Numbered from the stretch's first letter, positions 36,477 to 46,235 are shown. The stretch: DNA of 64,000 bases from Cellvibrio sp. KY-YJ-3 (GCF_008806955.1 NZ_CP031727.1:1054001-1118000), one strand, 5' to 3'. A program made the numbers and translations. Notes: generated by a model not told the origin, from the sequence alone.

Positions 36477-36605
36477 GGTAGTTCTCCTTGTAATGAAAAA
36501 AATCCTTGTTTAGCCACATTTGCGACTAAACCAGAAAGAATGCCAGTGCAAAATAAAGTGGCAAATGGTCGCACAGCGCGCGGGTGGGAGTTGTTAAAAA
36601 ATGTG

Positions 36606-37979
36606 TTACAACTGCGCCGGTAACCAGGTCACTAACCCCGGCCAGAGTGCCATCACACACAGCAGCAACAATTGCAGGGCGATAAAGGGAATTACCCCGC
36701 GATAAATTTGGCTGGTGGGAATGGCTGCCGGTGCCACGCCGCGCAAATAAAAGAGTGCAAAACCAAACGGAGGTGTGAGAAAGGAGGTTTGCAAATTCAC
36801 GGCGATCATAATGCCGAGCCAGATAGGATCCACCCCCATGGCAAGGAGTACCGGTGCGACAATTGGCACCACCACAAAAATAATCTCAATAAAATCGAGA
36901 ATAAAACCGAGCACAAACATCACCAACATTACCAGCAGCACGGCGGTAAAAACGCCACCGGGCAATTGGCTGAAAAAGCCGTGCACTAATTCTTCGCCGC
37001 CAAAACCGCGAAACACCAATGAAAATAATGACGCGCCAATGAGAATCATAAAAATCATTGCGCTGATTTTGATGGTGGATTGCGATACCTCGCGCAGGCG
37101 CTGGAAGCTCAATTGTTTTTTCGCCAGTGCCAGTAAACAGGCACCCAGTGCGCCCACACCGGCCGCTTCAGTGGGGGTGGCGGCGCCGATTAAAATCGAA
37201 CCCAATACCAAACCGATTAATAACAATACCGGCAGCAAACTCAGTAACACCCGCAACAGGGAAACTTTCTCTTCCTGCGCATCAATGACCACGCGCGGAA
37301 TAATCGTGGGGCGTAACCACGCAGTGAAAAAAACATAAAGAATGTACAGCCCCACCAGCACCATGCCCGGCACTATGGCGGCGACAAATAAATCCCCTAC
37401 CGAAATAGTTTTGGGGTTGAACACGCCCAGTTTTAGTTGTGCTTGTTGATAGGCACTGGAGAGCACATCGCCGAGTAATACCAATGCGATGGAGGGCGGG
37501 ATAATTTGCCCGAGGGTGCCGGTGGCGCAAATGGTGCCGCAGGCAAAACTCGGTGCGTAACCGCGTTTGAGCATGAGCGGCAGCGACATCAAACCCATAG
37601 TCACCACCGTCGCGCCGACTATGCCGGTGCTGGCGGCAAGCATCGCGCCCACCACAACGACTGAAATGCCCAAACCACCGGGCAAGCGGCCACAGGCTTT
37701 GGCCATATTTTCCAGCAGGTCTTCGGCGAGGCGGGATTTTTCCAACACCGTGCCCATAAATACAAACAGCGGCACGGCTACCAAGGTGTAGTTATTCATA
37801 ATGCCGTAAAGGCGTGCGGGAAAACTTTTTAATAAATTCGGATCAAATATGCCGCCCACAATACCCAGCCCGGCAAATAGCAGCGCAACGCCGGCAAGGG
37901 TAAAAGCAACCGGGTAGCCAAACATTAAAAACACACAAATAGCTGCAAACATCAGCAGCGGAATTAATTCAATCAGCAT
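36606..37979 (-). CDS. dctM: TRAP transporter large permease (DctM-like)
   Basis: The 457-residue protein has about 12 membrane helices and the DctM pattern: GYPVAFTLAGVALL, GVPLFVFMGTVLEKS (here AVPLFVFMGTVLEKS), GATVVTMGLMSLPLMLKRGY, GAATPTEAAGVGALGA and LQTSFLTPPFGFALFYLRGVAP. It is the channel part of a sodium-driven tripartite carrier for acids or related solutes. The start overlaps the end of the small permease gene by 7 bases. No binding protein gene is next to it. Confidence 0.94.
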   Translation of the reverse strand: MLIELIPLLMFAAICVFLMFGYPVAFTLAGVALLFAGLGIVGGIFDPNLLKSFPARLYGIMNNYTLVAVPLFVFMGTVLEKSRLAEDLLENMAKACGRLPGGLGISVVVVGAMLAASTGIVGATVVTMGLMSLPLMLKRGYAPSFACGTICATGTLGQIIPPSIALVLLGDVLSSAYQQAQLKLGVFNPKTISVGDLFVAAIVPGMVLVGLYILYVFFTAWLRPTIIPRVVIDAQEEKVSLLRVLLSLLPVLLLIGLVLGSILIGAATPTEAAGVGALGACLLALAKKQLSFQRLREVSQSTIKISAMIFMILIGASLFSLVFRGFGGEELVHGFFSQLPGGVFTAVLLVMLVMFVLGFILDFIEIIFVVVPIVAPVLLAMGVDPIWLGIMIAVNLQTSFLTPPFGFALFYLRGVAPAAIPTSQIYRGVIPFIALQLLLLCVMALWPGLVTWLPAQL

Positions 37980-38542
37980 GCTGGTTGCTCCCCGATCTTG
38001 TCCACATTGGTTGGAGCCATATTCATCAATACCAACAAACTGCGCAGCAATTCAGCGATGGCTTGTAAGCCCACACTCACAGCCATGACTGGCAATAGGG
38101 TTTTTAATAAATACACGCCGCCGATACCGCCTGAGTCGGTGGAGCCTTCGTTAATTCGCCAACTTTCCTGCACAAATTCCAAACTGCCCCAGCCGATAAA
38201 TATCATCACCGGCAAGGTGAACAATAAACTGCCCAAGACTTCCACCCAGGCGCGGGCGCGCGGCGACATTTTTTTATGCAGTATGTCCACGCGCACATGG
38301 CCATCGTTTTTTAAGGTGTAGGCCGCGCCCAGCATAAATACCGCCGCGTGCATATAAGTCACCGACTCCTGCAGGCCGATGGAGCCAATATCAAAGCCGT
38401 GGCGCAAGCCCACTACAATCGCGGTGACAATAACCATAATGCCGGTCAGCCATGCGGTAGTGGTGCCGGTAAATTCAGCGATGGAATCGAGCAGGCGGAT
38501 AAACCAGGGGGATGTTGGCAGTGCGGGAGAGGAGATGGTCAT
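37973..38542 (-). CDS. dctQ: TRAP transporter small permease (DctQ-like)
   Basis: The 189-residue protein has four membrane helices and the DctQ segment VTYMHAAVFMLGAAYTLKNDGHVRVDIL. It pairs with the large permease, whose start codon overlaps its end. A DctP-type binding protein gene would be expected just before or after the pair and is missing in the window, so the solute cannot be guessed. Confidence 0.92.
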   Translation of the reverse strand: MTISSPALPTSPWFIRLLDSIAEFTGTTTAWLTGIMVIVTAIVVGLRHGFDIGSIGLQESVTYMHAAVFMLGAAYTLKNDGHVRVDILHKKMSPRARAWVEVLGSLLFTLPVMIFIGWGSLEFVQESWRINEGSTDSGGIGGVYLLKTLLPVMAVSVGLQAIAELLRSLLVLMNMAPTNVDKIGEQPAC

Positions 38543-38664
38543 GATGAAATTTGTTATCAGAATTGTGTGGCGGCGATTATACGCATTGCGCTTATAGTCG
38601 CCGCCATTTTTTATGGCCTAGCCTCCCTGCTATGGCCATGTTTTAGCGGTTGTTGCCGGTTGCA

Positions 38665-39936
38665 TTACTGCAATTTGCCCAGTTGTCCCTTCGCTGCTTC
38701 GCCAATTTCCCCGCCGCCTTGCGCCGCTTGTTGGAAATATTGGGCAGCTTGGCTGCGGTTGCCTTTGGCGAGTGCAACTTCACCTAAATAATAGGTGGCA
38801 ATTTGGGTGGGCAAATAGCGCTGGCTGGTGGTCAGATCTTTTTCCGCCATATCGTTTTTACCCAATTGTTTGTAGGCGATGCCACGGAACACATAGGGTT
38901 TGAAATATTGCGGGTTGGCTTGAATCGCGCGATCCAGAGCCACTACGGCTTCATTGTCTTTTTTCTGCTGCATTAACAGCTGGCCTTTCATCTCCCAAAA
39001 TAAATTTTCTCTGGGTTGTTGGGCGATGGCTTGTTCAACGTAGTTTTGCGCATCGATGTATTTTTTCTCGCCCGCGAGTTTTTGTGCTTTTTGATAATTT
39101 TCGTAGGCTTTTTTGTCTTTGTTTACCTGCGCCATGGCGCGTTGGAATTGCGCCTTGTTGCGCACCCCGCCAGGGTATTGCGCGGCGTGTTTACGGTTGG
39201 CATCAACACGCGATTGTGACGGTGGGTGGCTGGCAAACAGGCCTTCGATAAAGCCGCTGTTGCGCCCTTCCGACAGCTTCACAAAAATCTCCTGCAGCTC
39301 TACCGCCGCTTGCGCGTCGTAACCGGCTTTGGCCATGTACTTCATGCCCACTTCATCTGACTCAAGCTCATGGCTGCGGCCGTATTTGGCTTGCCATGCC
39401 TGGGCACCTACGGCCATGGCGCCCATGCCGAGCACACCGTATTCCGGTTTTTTCTCGGCGATGGCAACACCGGCAATCAACACGCCTGCACCCATCAACA
39501 CATTTTGGGTTTGCTGTTGCGCGCTGTGACGGGCGGCGGCATGCACAATTTCATGGCCCAGTACGGCGGCGAGTTGGGCTTCATCTTCCAGATAAACCAA
39601 CAGCCCGCGGTTGATCGCCAATTTGCCACCGGGCATCGCCCAGGCATTGGGTACATCGTTATTGAGCACCACAAATTCATAGGGCAGGTTGGGGCGGTCG
39701 CTCACCGCGGCCAATTTTTTGCCCACCTGTTGCACATAGGTCGTCAGCCCCGGGTCCACCACATATTGACCGCCTTGCGCCTGTTGGCCCGGCCCATAGT
39801 TTTGGGTGCCAGTGGCGATTTCCTGTTCGGGGGACATGATCGACAACTGGCTTTTACCAGTAACCGGATTAACCACACAGCCAGTCATCAGCAGGCTGAG
39901 GCTGGCGAGTACAAGTAATTGCGAGAACAGTTTCAT
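38665..39936 (-). CDS. M48 family metalloprotease lipoprotein with TPR repeats
   Basis: The 423-residue protein has a lipobox (LLMTGC, Cys20), the zinc motif HEIVH (residues 128-132), a downstream Glu ligand in ELESDEVGMKYM and a C-terminal tetratricopeptide region (about residues 285-420). The layout resembles BepA (YfgC), which controls the quality of LPS-assembly and barrel proteins, although BepA is usually larger and not lipidated; LoiP is the lipidated relative. It should work at the periplasmic side of the outer membrane. AGGAG precedes the start. Confidence 0.9.
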   Translation of the reverse strand: MKLFSQLLVLASLSLLMTGCVVNPVTGKSQLSIMSPEQEIATGTQNYGPGQQAQGGQYVVDPGLTTYVQQVGKKLAAVSDRPNLPYEFVVLNNDVPNAWAMPGGKLAINRGLLVYLEDEAQLAAVLGHEIVHAAARHSAQQQTQNVLMGAGVLIAGVAIAEKKPEYGVLGMGAMAVGAQAWQAKYGRSHELESDEVGMKYMAKAGYDAQAAVELQEIFVKLSEGRNSGFIEGLFASHPPSQSRVDANRKHAAQYPGGVRNKAQFQRAMAQVNKDKKAYENYQKAQKLAGEKKYIDAQNYVEQAIAQQPRENLFWEMKGQLLMQQKKDNEAVVALDRAIQANPQYFKPYVFRGIAYKQLGKNDMAEKDLTTSQRYLPTQIATYYLGEVALAKGNRSQAAQYFQQAAQGGGEIGEAAKGQLGKLQ

Positions 39937-40013
39937 AGTGGAACTCCTTGTGACAGAGGTGGGTATAATGCCACAACTAGTTTGACGGCAAGATTTTAAT
40001 ACAAGGTGAATAC

Positions 40014-40502
40014 GTGTCGAAAAAATCCCTACAAGTGATAGAACTTTTTGCCGGCCTGGGTGCAGACGGCAAACCGATTGTCGAGCAGCTGCATGTGCGT
40101 GAATTGGAGGATGGCAATTTCCAGTTGGTGCAATCGCCCGCGTTTGCCAAGGGCCTGGCCAGTGGTGATGTAGTCAAAATGCTCAGCGACACCCGTGAAT
40201 TTGACCTGGTACAGCGCAGCGGCAATCTGAGTATTCGTGTATTTAGCCGCAGCGATATTCAATCCATCGCCGATCAGCTCACCCCCGAGTTGGAAAAATT
40301 GGGCGGTGAACTGGATCGCGAAACACCGCGTATGCTGGTGTATTCCATCCACGTGAGCTGCGGCTTTAGCGCCATTGAAAATATTCTTAACGAATTTGTG
40401 GGGCGCGACGGCCAAAGCGCGTGGATGTACGGCAATGTTTACGACCCCACCGACGGCCAAACACCGCTCAATTGGTGGCTGGATCTGCTTAAACCCGAAT
40501 AA
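40014..40502 (+). CDS. DUF4265 domain-containing protein
   Basis: The 162-residue cytoplasmic protein starts with GTG, with AAGGTG upstream. The segment FQLVQSPAFAKGLASGDVVKM is typical of DUF4265, a family of unknown role. Its second half (LVYSIHVSCGFSAIENILNEFVG) resembles no enzyme I know. yaaA follows after 26 bases, so the two may be co-transcribed. Confidence 0.78.
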   Translation: MSKKSLQVIELFAGLGADGKPIVEQLHVRELEDGNFQLVQSPAFAKGLASGDVVKMLSDTREFDLVQRSGNLSIRVFSRSDIQSIADQLTPELEKLGGELDRETPRMLVYSIHVSCGFSAIENILNEFVGRDGQSAWMYGNVYDPTDGQTPLNWWLDLLKPE

Positions 40503-40528
40503 TCCTTTTGTGGTGACGTCCCCTATTT

Positions 40529-41305
40529 ATGTTGCATGTAATTTCTCCCGCTAAAACCCTGGATTTTGACAGCCCATCGCCCACCGCTATTTATAGCCAA
40601 CCGCAATTTCTGGAGCACTCGCAGCTGCTGATTAACGACCTGCGCGAGTTGCCGCCTGCGCAGGTGTCCAAGCTGATGTCCATCAGTGAAAAACTCGGGC
40701 AGCTCAACGCCCAGCGTTTTTTGGAGTGGCAGGCGCCCTTTACCCCGGCCAATGCCAAACAGGCGGTGCTGGCGTTTAAAGGGGATGTTTATACCGGCAT
40801 GGCGGCCGAAAATTACGGCGCCAGCGACTTCGAATTCGCCCAGCAGCATTTGCGTATCCTCAGCGGCCTTTACGGTTTGCTGCGCCCGCTGGATTTAATC
40901 CAGCCCTACCGGCTGGAAATGGGTACCGGTTTTGCCAACCCGCGCGGCAAAAATCTCTATCACTTTTGGGGCGATATCATCACCAACCAGCTCAATGCCG
41001 AGTTGGAGCAACAGCGTGAGCGGGTGCTGGTGAACCTCGCCTCCACCGAATACTGGGGGGCGGTGAACCCTAAAAAGCTGCAGGCCGAGGTGATTACCCC
41101 GGTGTTTAAGGATCAAAAAAACGGCCAGTACAAAATCATCAGCTTCTTTGCCAAAAAAGCGCGCGGCATGATGAGTGCCTACATAGTGCAAAACCAGCTC
41201 ACGGCGGCCGAGCAGCTGAAGGGGTTTGATAGCGCGGGATACCGCTACAACAAGGCCATGTCATCGCCCACCGAATGGGTGTTTACCCGTGCCGAGCTGG
41301 TTTAA
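40529..41305 (+). CDS. yaaA: Peroxide stress protein YaaA
   Basis: The 258-residue protein matches YaaA throughout: [13 protein letters not shown] at the start, [32 protein letters not shown] and [20 protein letters not shown]. In E. coli the protein lowers free iron during hydrogen peroxide stress and binds DNA. The length is as expected. Confidence 0.95.
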   Translation: MLHVISPAKTLDFDSPSPTAIYSQPQFLEHSQLLINDLRELPPAQVSKLMSISEKLGQLNAQRFLEWQAPFTPANAKQAVLAFKGDVYTGMAAENYGASDFEFAQQHLRILSGLYGLLRPLDLIQPYRLEMGTGFANPRGKNLYHFWGDIITNQLNAELEQQRERVLVNLASTEYWGAVNPKKLQAEVITPVFKDQKNGQYKIISFFAKKARGMMSAYIVQNQLTAAEQLKGFDSAGYRYNKAMSSPTEWVFTRAELV

Positions 41306-41457
41306 GCCCGCCGCTGGTCGATTTGTAAGATTTTGTGTTGAGGCATTTTCTGACGTCAAAAATTGATCTATCCTCTGCCCATGCCAAAACTTGGATCTTG
41401 GCACCATCAAATCAATAACCCAATGCGCGCCCGCCGCGACAGGATAGGAAGTCACCC

Positions 41458-41835
41458 ATGAGTCTGAGCAACCGCTATCTGGACCATGTTATTGCCCGCT
41501 TGTCGCGCGTGGCAGAGGTGGCTTATCGCCGTATTTTTAATGGTGCGGCGATCTATCACCACGGGGTTCAATTTGCGCTGATCGTGAATGATCGCCTCTA
41601 TTTCCGCGCCGATGACTGCTCTCGCCCGCTTTACCAGCAACAGGCTATGCAGACCTTGCAGCCGCGTGGTGTAGCGCTGCAATCCGATTTTTACCACCTG
41701 CCCGACCACCTGCTCGACGAGCCAAATGAACTGCGCCATTGGGTGCGCATTGCCGTTGACGCTTCAATCGCCACCTACTCCGCTGACGAAGATAGCAACA
41801 TAGTTTCCCTGCTGCCGCGCCGCGTTCGCGCCTGA
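41458..41835 (+). CDS. TfoX N-terminal domain-like protein
   Basis: The 125-residue protein resembles the N-terminal domain of TfoX/Sxy: RRIFNGAAIYHHGVQFALIVNDRLYFRADD and YHLPDHLLDEPNELRHWVRIAVDAS. TfoX promotes competence genes together with CRP in Haemophilus and Vibrio, but single-domain relatives are widespread and mostly unstudied. AGGAAG lies before the start. It stands alone. Confidence 0.75.
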   Translation: MSLSNRYLDHVIARLSRVAEVAYRRIFNGAAIYHHGVQFALIVNDRLYFRADDCSRPLYQQQAMQTLQPRGVALQSDFYHLPDHLLDEPNELRHWVRIAVDASIATYSADEDSNIVSLLPRRVRA

Positions 41836-41937
41836 TCGCGGGTCTACCCTAACTCCTTGCCGGCAAAGCGTTATTAAGCCTGCACAGGCGCCAAACTTGG
41901 GCTAGGCTCTAGGGATATACAGCCTGGGAGCCGTGCA

Positions 41938-42828
41938 ATGGCAATACGTATTCTGGTGGTGGACGATGCCACTTTCATCCGCGACATGATCAAAAAACAG
42001 TTGCGGGACAAGATTCCCGGTGTGGAAGTTCTGGATGCACCCGACGGCAATCGCGCTCTGGCGCAGATGAAAAATCAAAGTGTGGATTTGATTCTCTCGG
42101 ACTGGGAAATGCCCAATATGACGGGCGCTGAACTGCTTACGGCGGTGCGCGCTATGCCCAATGCCGGCACAGTGCCGTTTATCATGATTTCCAGTCGCGG
42201 TGATCGCAATCACATAGTCAAAGCCATTGAATTGGGCGTCTCCGATTACCTCTCCAAACCCTTTTCGGCCGATGAGTTGCTGAAAAAAGTCTTCAAACAG
42301 CTCAAATTGGCGGGTAAAACGCCCGTCGCCAGCGCGCGCAGTGCCACCACCCAGGGCATAGCCTTTGCTTCGGTGGATGTGCTGACCGGTGGCGCCAAAC
42401 CCGCTCCCAAGCCCGCGGCGCCAGTAGTTAACCCCTTCGCCAGCCCTTTTACAAATAACAGTGCAGGCGCACTGGGCGCCAAACCGGCGGTGCAGGCGGT
42501 TGCGGCGCCGGCCAAAACCGTTAAAGGCAAGGCGCAGCTACGCTTTGCCAATAATCGCACCTTTGGCGTCGTGATCCGTGAAATGTCGCTGCAATTGATG
42601 AGTGGTTTAATGCAGCGCAGCGATGACCTGCCCGGCCTGTTTGAACAGGCGGTAGTGGACATAGAAACCGGCGATGGCAGCAGCCTGGCGCGGGTGAACG
42701 GTTATGTCCACAGTATTCAGGCCGGTGAAGGCCGGCCGGATACCAATGTGGTGAAAATCGTGGTGCGTTTTGTCGATAACGATGCGGAAAAATTTGAGAC
42801 CCTGTCCAAATATATCGCCCAGATGTAG
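41938..42828 (+). CDS. Response regulator: CheY-like receiver with PilZ-like C-terminal domain
   Basis: The 296-residue protein has an N-terminal receiver with the acidic pocket at Asp9-Asp10 and the phosphorylation site Asp55 in LILSDWEMPN, then Thr/Ser and Lys in ISSRGD and SKPFS. A Pro/Ala/Lys-rich linker (about residues 125-195) leads to a C-terminal domain of about 100 residues that resembles the PilZ beta-barrel, but the RxxxR motif needed for cyclic di-GMP is not visible. It has no DNA-binding domain. A strong GGGAG lies before the start. A beta-barrel/GGDEF operon follows on the same strand, so a link to cyclic di-GMP or motility is possible but unproven. Confidence 0.8.
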   Translation: MAIRILVVDDATFIRDMIKKQLRDKIPGVEVLDAPDGNRALAQMKNQSVDLILSDWEMPNMTGAELLTAVRAMPNAGTVPFIMISSRGDRNHIVKAIELGVSDYLSKPFSADELLKKVFKQLKLAGKTPVASARSATTQGIAFASVDVLTGGAKPAPKPAAPVVNPFASPFTNNSAGALGAKPAVQAVAAPAKTVKGKAQLRFANNRTFGVVIREMSLQLMSGLMQRSDDLPGLFEQAVVDIETGDGSSLARVNGYVHSIQAGEGRPDTNVVKIVVRFVDNDAEKFETLSKYIAQM

Positions 42829-42928
42829 CCTGATTATCACCCCGGTCTGCGGCAAATGCGGCCTGGGTGACTATACTCAGACCATTCTTTTGTGCACACG
42901 CCAGGCATGGCTTAACAGGTTGTTGTTC

Positions 42929-44203
42929 ATGTTTTGCTTCGTTATTTCTCCTCGTGTTGTTGCGTCCACCCTGCTTTGTACCGCTGCTTTGCTGGTATCC
43001 CCCCTGTCACAAGCGATTAACGAGCACCGCTTTTCCGGCTTTGCCACCCTGGGGCTCGTTACCAGTAGCAACGATCAACTGGTGTTCCGTCGCGATGTCT
43101 CCCAGGATGACGGTTCCTACGACGGTTCATTGGAATGGCAAACTGATAGCCTTGTCGGTGCCCAATGGCATGGGCGCTGGAGTCATCAGCTAGACGCAAC
43201 CGTGCAGCTGGTCGCCAAGGAGCGTTTTAACAGTGGCCTGGAGGAGGCGGTGGAGTGGGCTTTTATCGGCTATCGCCCGGTGGATGGCGTCGATCTGCGC
43301 GTTGGGCGCATGGGTGCGGATATTTTTACCCTGTCCGATTATCGCCAGGTGGGTTACGCCTACCCCTGGGCCCGCCCGCCCCATGACTTTTATGGCTTGC
43401 TATCGATTTTCCACCTCGACGGTATCGACCTTGCCAAGCAGTTTGAATTCAACGGCAACACCCTCCGCCTCAAAGCCTTTTACGGCAACCATGACCAGAA
43501 GTTTCCCGTTGGTCTGCGCTCCGAGGGGCACAGCCGTTTGGATTTTGATGCGGGCGGCTTCAGCCTGGCTGCCGAGCGCGCTCACTGGAAGCTGCGTTAT
43601 ACCTACGCCGATATCAAAATCAACAACAACGCCACCCGCTCGCTGGTAAATGCACTCAATAGTGTCAGCCCCTACTGGCCGCAAGCGACCGAGCTGGCAG
43701 ACATGACGGCTACCTATGAACGCCGTTTTAGCTATCACGCCCTGGGGTTGAACTACGACAACAATGACTGGTTGTTGCAGGGCGAATTCAGCCGTCTGCA
43801 AAGCCAGGTGGGGGTGGTGCCCCAGAGTGATCGCGCCTACCTGAGCCTCGGTCGCCGCCTGAACCAGTTTACGGTTTATGCGCTCACTGGACGCTCCAAA
43901 CCGCGCCGTGAGTTGATTCATGTAAGCGCCCCGGCCGGTCTGCCCAGCCCGTTGGCGGAACAGGTGGCGCAATTGGCCCAGATTACCCGGGTAAGCCTAA
44001 ACGGCGTGCGAATTAATCAGTCCAGCGCGGGGGCGGGAGTGCGCTGGGATTTTGCCGCCAAAATGGCACTTAAACTGCAGGTGGAGGAGTTCCGTATCGA
44101 TGCCGATGGCACCAATCTGTGGCTGCGTACCGACTCGAGCCAAGCCATTCAAACCGACCAGCGCAGTACGGTCACCAGCCTTACTTTGGATATGTTGTTT
44201 TGA
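42929..44203 (+). CDS. Outer-membrane beta-barrel (porin-like) protein
   Basis: The 424-residue protein has a signal peptide (LLVSPLSQA, cleavage near residue 30) and a run of amphipathic strands ending in LTLDMLF with a C-terminal Phe, as usual for outer-membrane barrels. Segments such as GFATLGLVTSSN, EWAFIGYRPVDGVDLRVGRMGADIF and SLGRRLNQFTVYALTGRSK are typical of porin-like proteins in sensory clusters. The ATG at 42929 has AGG 9 bases upstream and gives the signal peptide. The stop overlaps the next start (TGATG). Confidence 0.8.
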   Translation: MFCFVISPRVVASTLLCTAALLVSPLSQAINEHRFSGFATLGLVTSSNDQLVFRRDVSQDDGSYDGSLEWQTDSLVGAQWHGRWSHQLDATVQLVAKERFNSGLEEAVEWAFIGYRPVDGVDLRVGRMGADIFTLSDYRQVGYAYPWARPPHDFYGLLSIFHLDGIDLAKQFEFNGNTLRLKAFYGNHDQKFPVGLRSEGHSRLDFDAGGFSLAAERAHWKLRYTYADIKINNNATRSLVNALNSVSPYWPQATELADMTATYERRFSYHALGLNYDNNDWLLQGEFSRLQSQVGVVPQSDRAYLSLGRRLNQFTVYALTGRSKPRRELIHVSAPAGLPSPLAEQVAQLAQITRVSLNGVRINQSSAGAGVRWDFAAKMALKLQVEEFRIDADGTNLWLRTDSSQAIQTDQRSTVTSLTLDMLF

Positions 44204-44628
44204 TGAGCAGACTATTGCTGATACTGCTGTTGTGGCTACCCGCCAGTGCCTTCGGTACTGACATTGTGGTGGTGGTCCATGCCAGCAATCCGCTCACCCA
44301 GCTGCAGCAAAAGCAGGTGGTAGATCTGTTTATGGGGCGCGCATCATCCTTTCCCAATGGCGCCCCTGCGCGCACTTTTGACTGGAATGCCGGGCTGCCG
44401 CTGCGCGAGCTTTTTTATAAATCCCTGACTGGCAAAAGTGAGGCGCAGGTGGATGCCTACTGGGCCACCCTGGTATTTGCCGGACGTATGTCGCCCCCCC
44501 AGCAATTTCCCAGTGACCAGGCGATTATCGATGCGGTCGCCAAAGACCCCAGCGCCATAGCCTACGTGCCTGCGCAACCGCTACCCAAGGGGGTTAAAGT
44601 GGTGATGGAGCTGTCCCCCACACCATGA
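44203..44628 (+). CDS. Small phosphate-binding-like periplasmic protein
   Basis: The 141-residue protein has a signal peptide (LLLWLPASAFG) and one half of a PstS-like periplasmic binding fold: VVVHASNPLTQLQQKQVVDLFMGRASSFPNG, then RELFYKSLTGKSEAQVDAYWATLVFAGR and AIAYVP. Such short proteins are usually found with a porin-like gene before and a sensor gene after. Here it overlaps the upstream stop by one base and the downstream start by four, so the three are translated together. It probably presents an oxyanion or similar ligand to the sensor. Confidence 0.8.
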   Translation: MSRLLLILLLWLPASAFGTDIVVVVHASNPLTQLQQKQVVDLFMGRASSFPNGAPARTFDWNAGLPLRELFYKSLTGKSEAQVDAYWATLVFAGRMSPPQQFPSDQAIIDAVAKDPSAIAYVPAQPLPKGVKVVMELSPTP

Positions 44629-46235
44629 ATATCAGAAGCCTGCACATCAAAGTTTCCCTGAGTGTCGCTACCGCTGCGCTGTTGGTGGTGGCGCTGTCGT
44701 CGCAATATTTCTATCAGCACAGTTACCAGCAATCCTTCGCCGACAGCGAGCGCTCGGTGCAGCAATTATTGGAGACGGTGCGCGCTACTGCCGCCATCGC
44801 CGCTTATGTAGGCAATCGCGAGCTGGCGCAGCAAGTGGTGGATGGCCTCGCCCAGAATGACATAGTTACTGGTGCGCGCATTACGGTAGGCAATGAGGTG
44901 ATTGGCCAGCAGGGTAAGGCGCCGCCAAACCCGCGTCGTGCGCCGGTCACCCTGGCGCTTTACGGCCCCTTTGATGAAGAAGAAATTGTGGGCGAGCTGG
45001 CGGTGATGCCCAATAGTTCGCTGATTGAATTGCGTGCGCGCGACTCGGCCATGGCCACCGCCATCGGGCTTGCTGCCCAAGCGGCGGTGGTGGCGCTGCT
45101 GGTATTGATTCTGGTGTATTGGATGATGACCCGCCCGCTGGTAAACCTGTCCGGGCGACTGCACCGGATTACTCCCGGCGATGGCGGGCGAATCCCGGTT
45201 ACCGGCTTGCATCGCGGGGATGAAATCGGCCAGCTCAGTGGCGATATCAACGCGCTGCTGCACACGGTGGAGGCAATGCTGGAGGAGGAACGCCAGCTGC
45301 GCCATCGCGTCGAACTGTTGGAAACGCGGTTTCGCGGTATTTTTGAGGACAGCAGCGCCGGCATTTTCCTCGTGCGCGACGGTGGTTTGCTGATCACCGC
45401 CAACCCCGCTTTTTTCCGCCTCACCGGCCTGAGTGAACAACAACCCGCTGGCAGCGGCCATGAAAACCTCGCTAACAGCGTATTTCTGGATAGCCTCGAA
45501 GCGGGTTCGCTGATTCAATTGGCCGCCGTCACCGGGCGCCCCCATTCGGCCGATTTACGCCTGCGCCAGAGCATGGCCGACGGCCGCGAACGCTGGGTGC
45601 ACTGTATTTTTTCACCGGCAGGTAGCAGGCAACAGACCGCTACTATTGAAGGTGTGATGTACGACGTGACCGAGCGCAAACACGCCGAGCGACGCTCCCG
45701 CGAGCTGGCGGAGACCGATACCCTGACCGGGTTGAGCAACCGCCAATTGGTGGAGGACGCCCTGCACAGCCTGATTAACCAGCGTGGCCCTGGCGATAAT
45801 CGTTTTGCGGTGCTGCTGATTGACCTGGATCGCTTCAAGTTTATTAATGACTCCTACGGGCACGACGCTGGCGACCGGGTGCTGGTCGCCATCGCCCAGC
45901 GGCTGCGCAAGCTGGTGCGCGACTCCGATGTGGTGGCACGTATCGGTGGCGATGAATTTCTGCTGCTGCTCAATCACGCCGGCAACCTGCAAATGGTGCA
46001 GCGTATCGCACAGAAAATTCTCGATGCCCAACAAGTGCCCATCGCGGTGCAGCCGGGCGTTCTTGAGGTGGTTGGAATGAGTATCGGCATCGCCCTCTAC
46101 CCCGAGCATGGCGACAATCCGCTCAGCTTGCGCAAACATGCGGATCAGGCCATGTATCAGGTCAAACGTAGCGGTAAAAACCGCTTTGCGATTTACGATC
46201 CCAGCCATGATCACAGCATTAGTCAGGGCGAATAA
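44625..46235 (+). CDS. Membrane sensor diguanylate cyclase (HAMP-PAS-GGDEF)
   Basis: The 536-residue protein has two membrane helices (about residues 8-28 and 145-167) flanking a periplasmic sensor of about 115 residues (TVRATAAIAAYVGNRELAQQVV), a HAMP domain, a PAS domain (about residues 235-350) and a C-terminal GGDEF domain. The active site GGDEF is intact at residues 441-445, and the inhibitory RxxD site (RDSD, 432-435) is at the usual distance. It should make cyclic di-GMP and be inhibited by its product. There is no EAL domain. It overlaps the binding-protein gene by ATGA, which points to a porin, binding protein and cyclase signalling unit. Confidence 0.93.
   Translation: MNIRSLHIKVSLSVATAALLVVALSSQYFYQHSYQQSFADSERSVQQLLETVRATAAIAAYVGNRELAQQVVDGLAQNDIVTGARITVGNEVIGQQGKAPPNPRRAPVTLALYGPFDEEEIVGELAVMPNSSLIELRARDSAMATAIGLAAQAAVVALLVLILVYWMMTRPLVNLSGRLHRITPGDGGRIPVTGLHRGDEIGQLSGDINALLHTVEAMLEEERQLRHRVELLETRFRGIFEDSSAGIFLVRDGGLLITANPAFFRLTGLSEQQPAGSGHENLANSVFLDSLEAGSLIQLAAVTGRPHSADLRLRQSMADGRERWVHCIFSPAGSRQQTATIEGVMYDVTERKHAERRSRELAETDTLTGLSNRQLVEDALHSLINQRGPGDNRFAVLLIDLDRFKFINDSYGHDAGDRVLVAIAQRLRKLVRDSDVVARIGGDEFLLLLNHAGNLQMVQRIAQKILDAQQVPIAVQPGVLEVVGMSIGIALYPEHGDNPLSLRKHADQAMYQVKRSGKNRFAIYDPSHDHSISQGE

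Noticed and set aside
43400-43972. 190-residue frame antisense to the barrel gene
   Set aside because: No ribosome site or family pattern; the plus strand encodes a coherent barrel protein.
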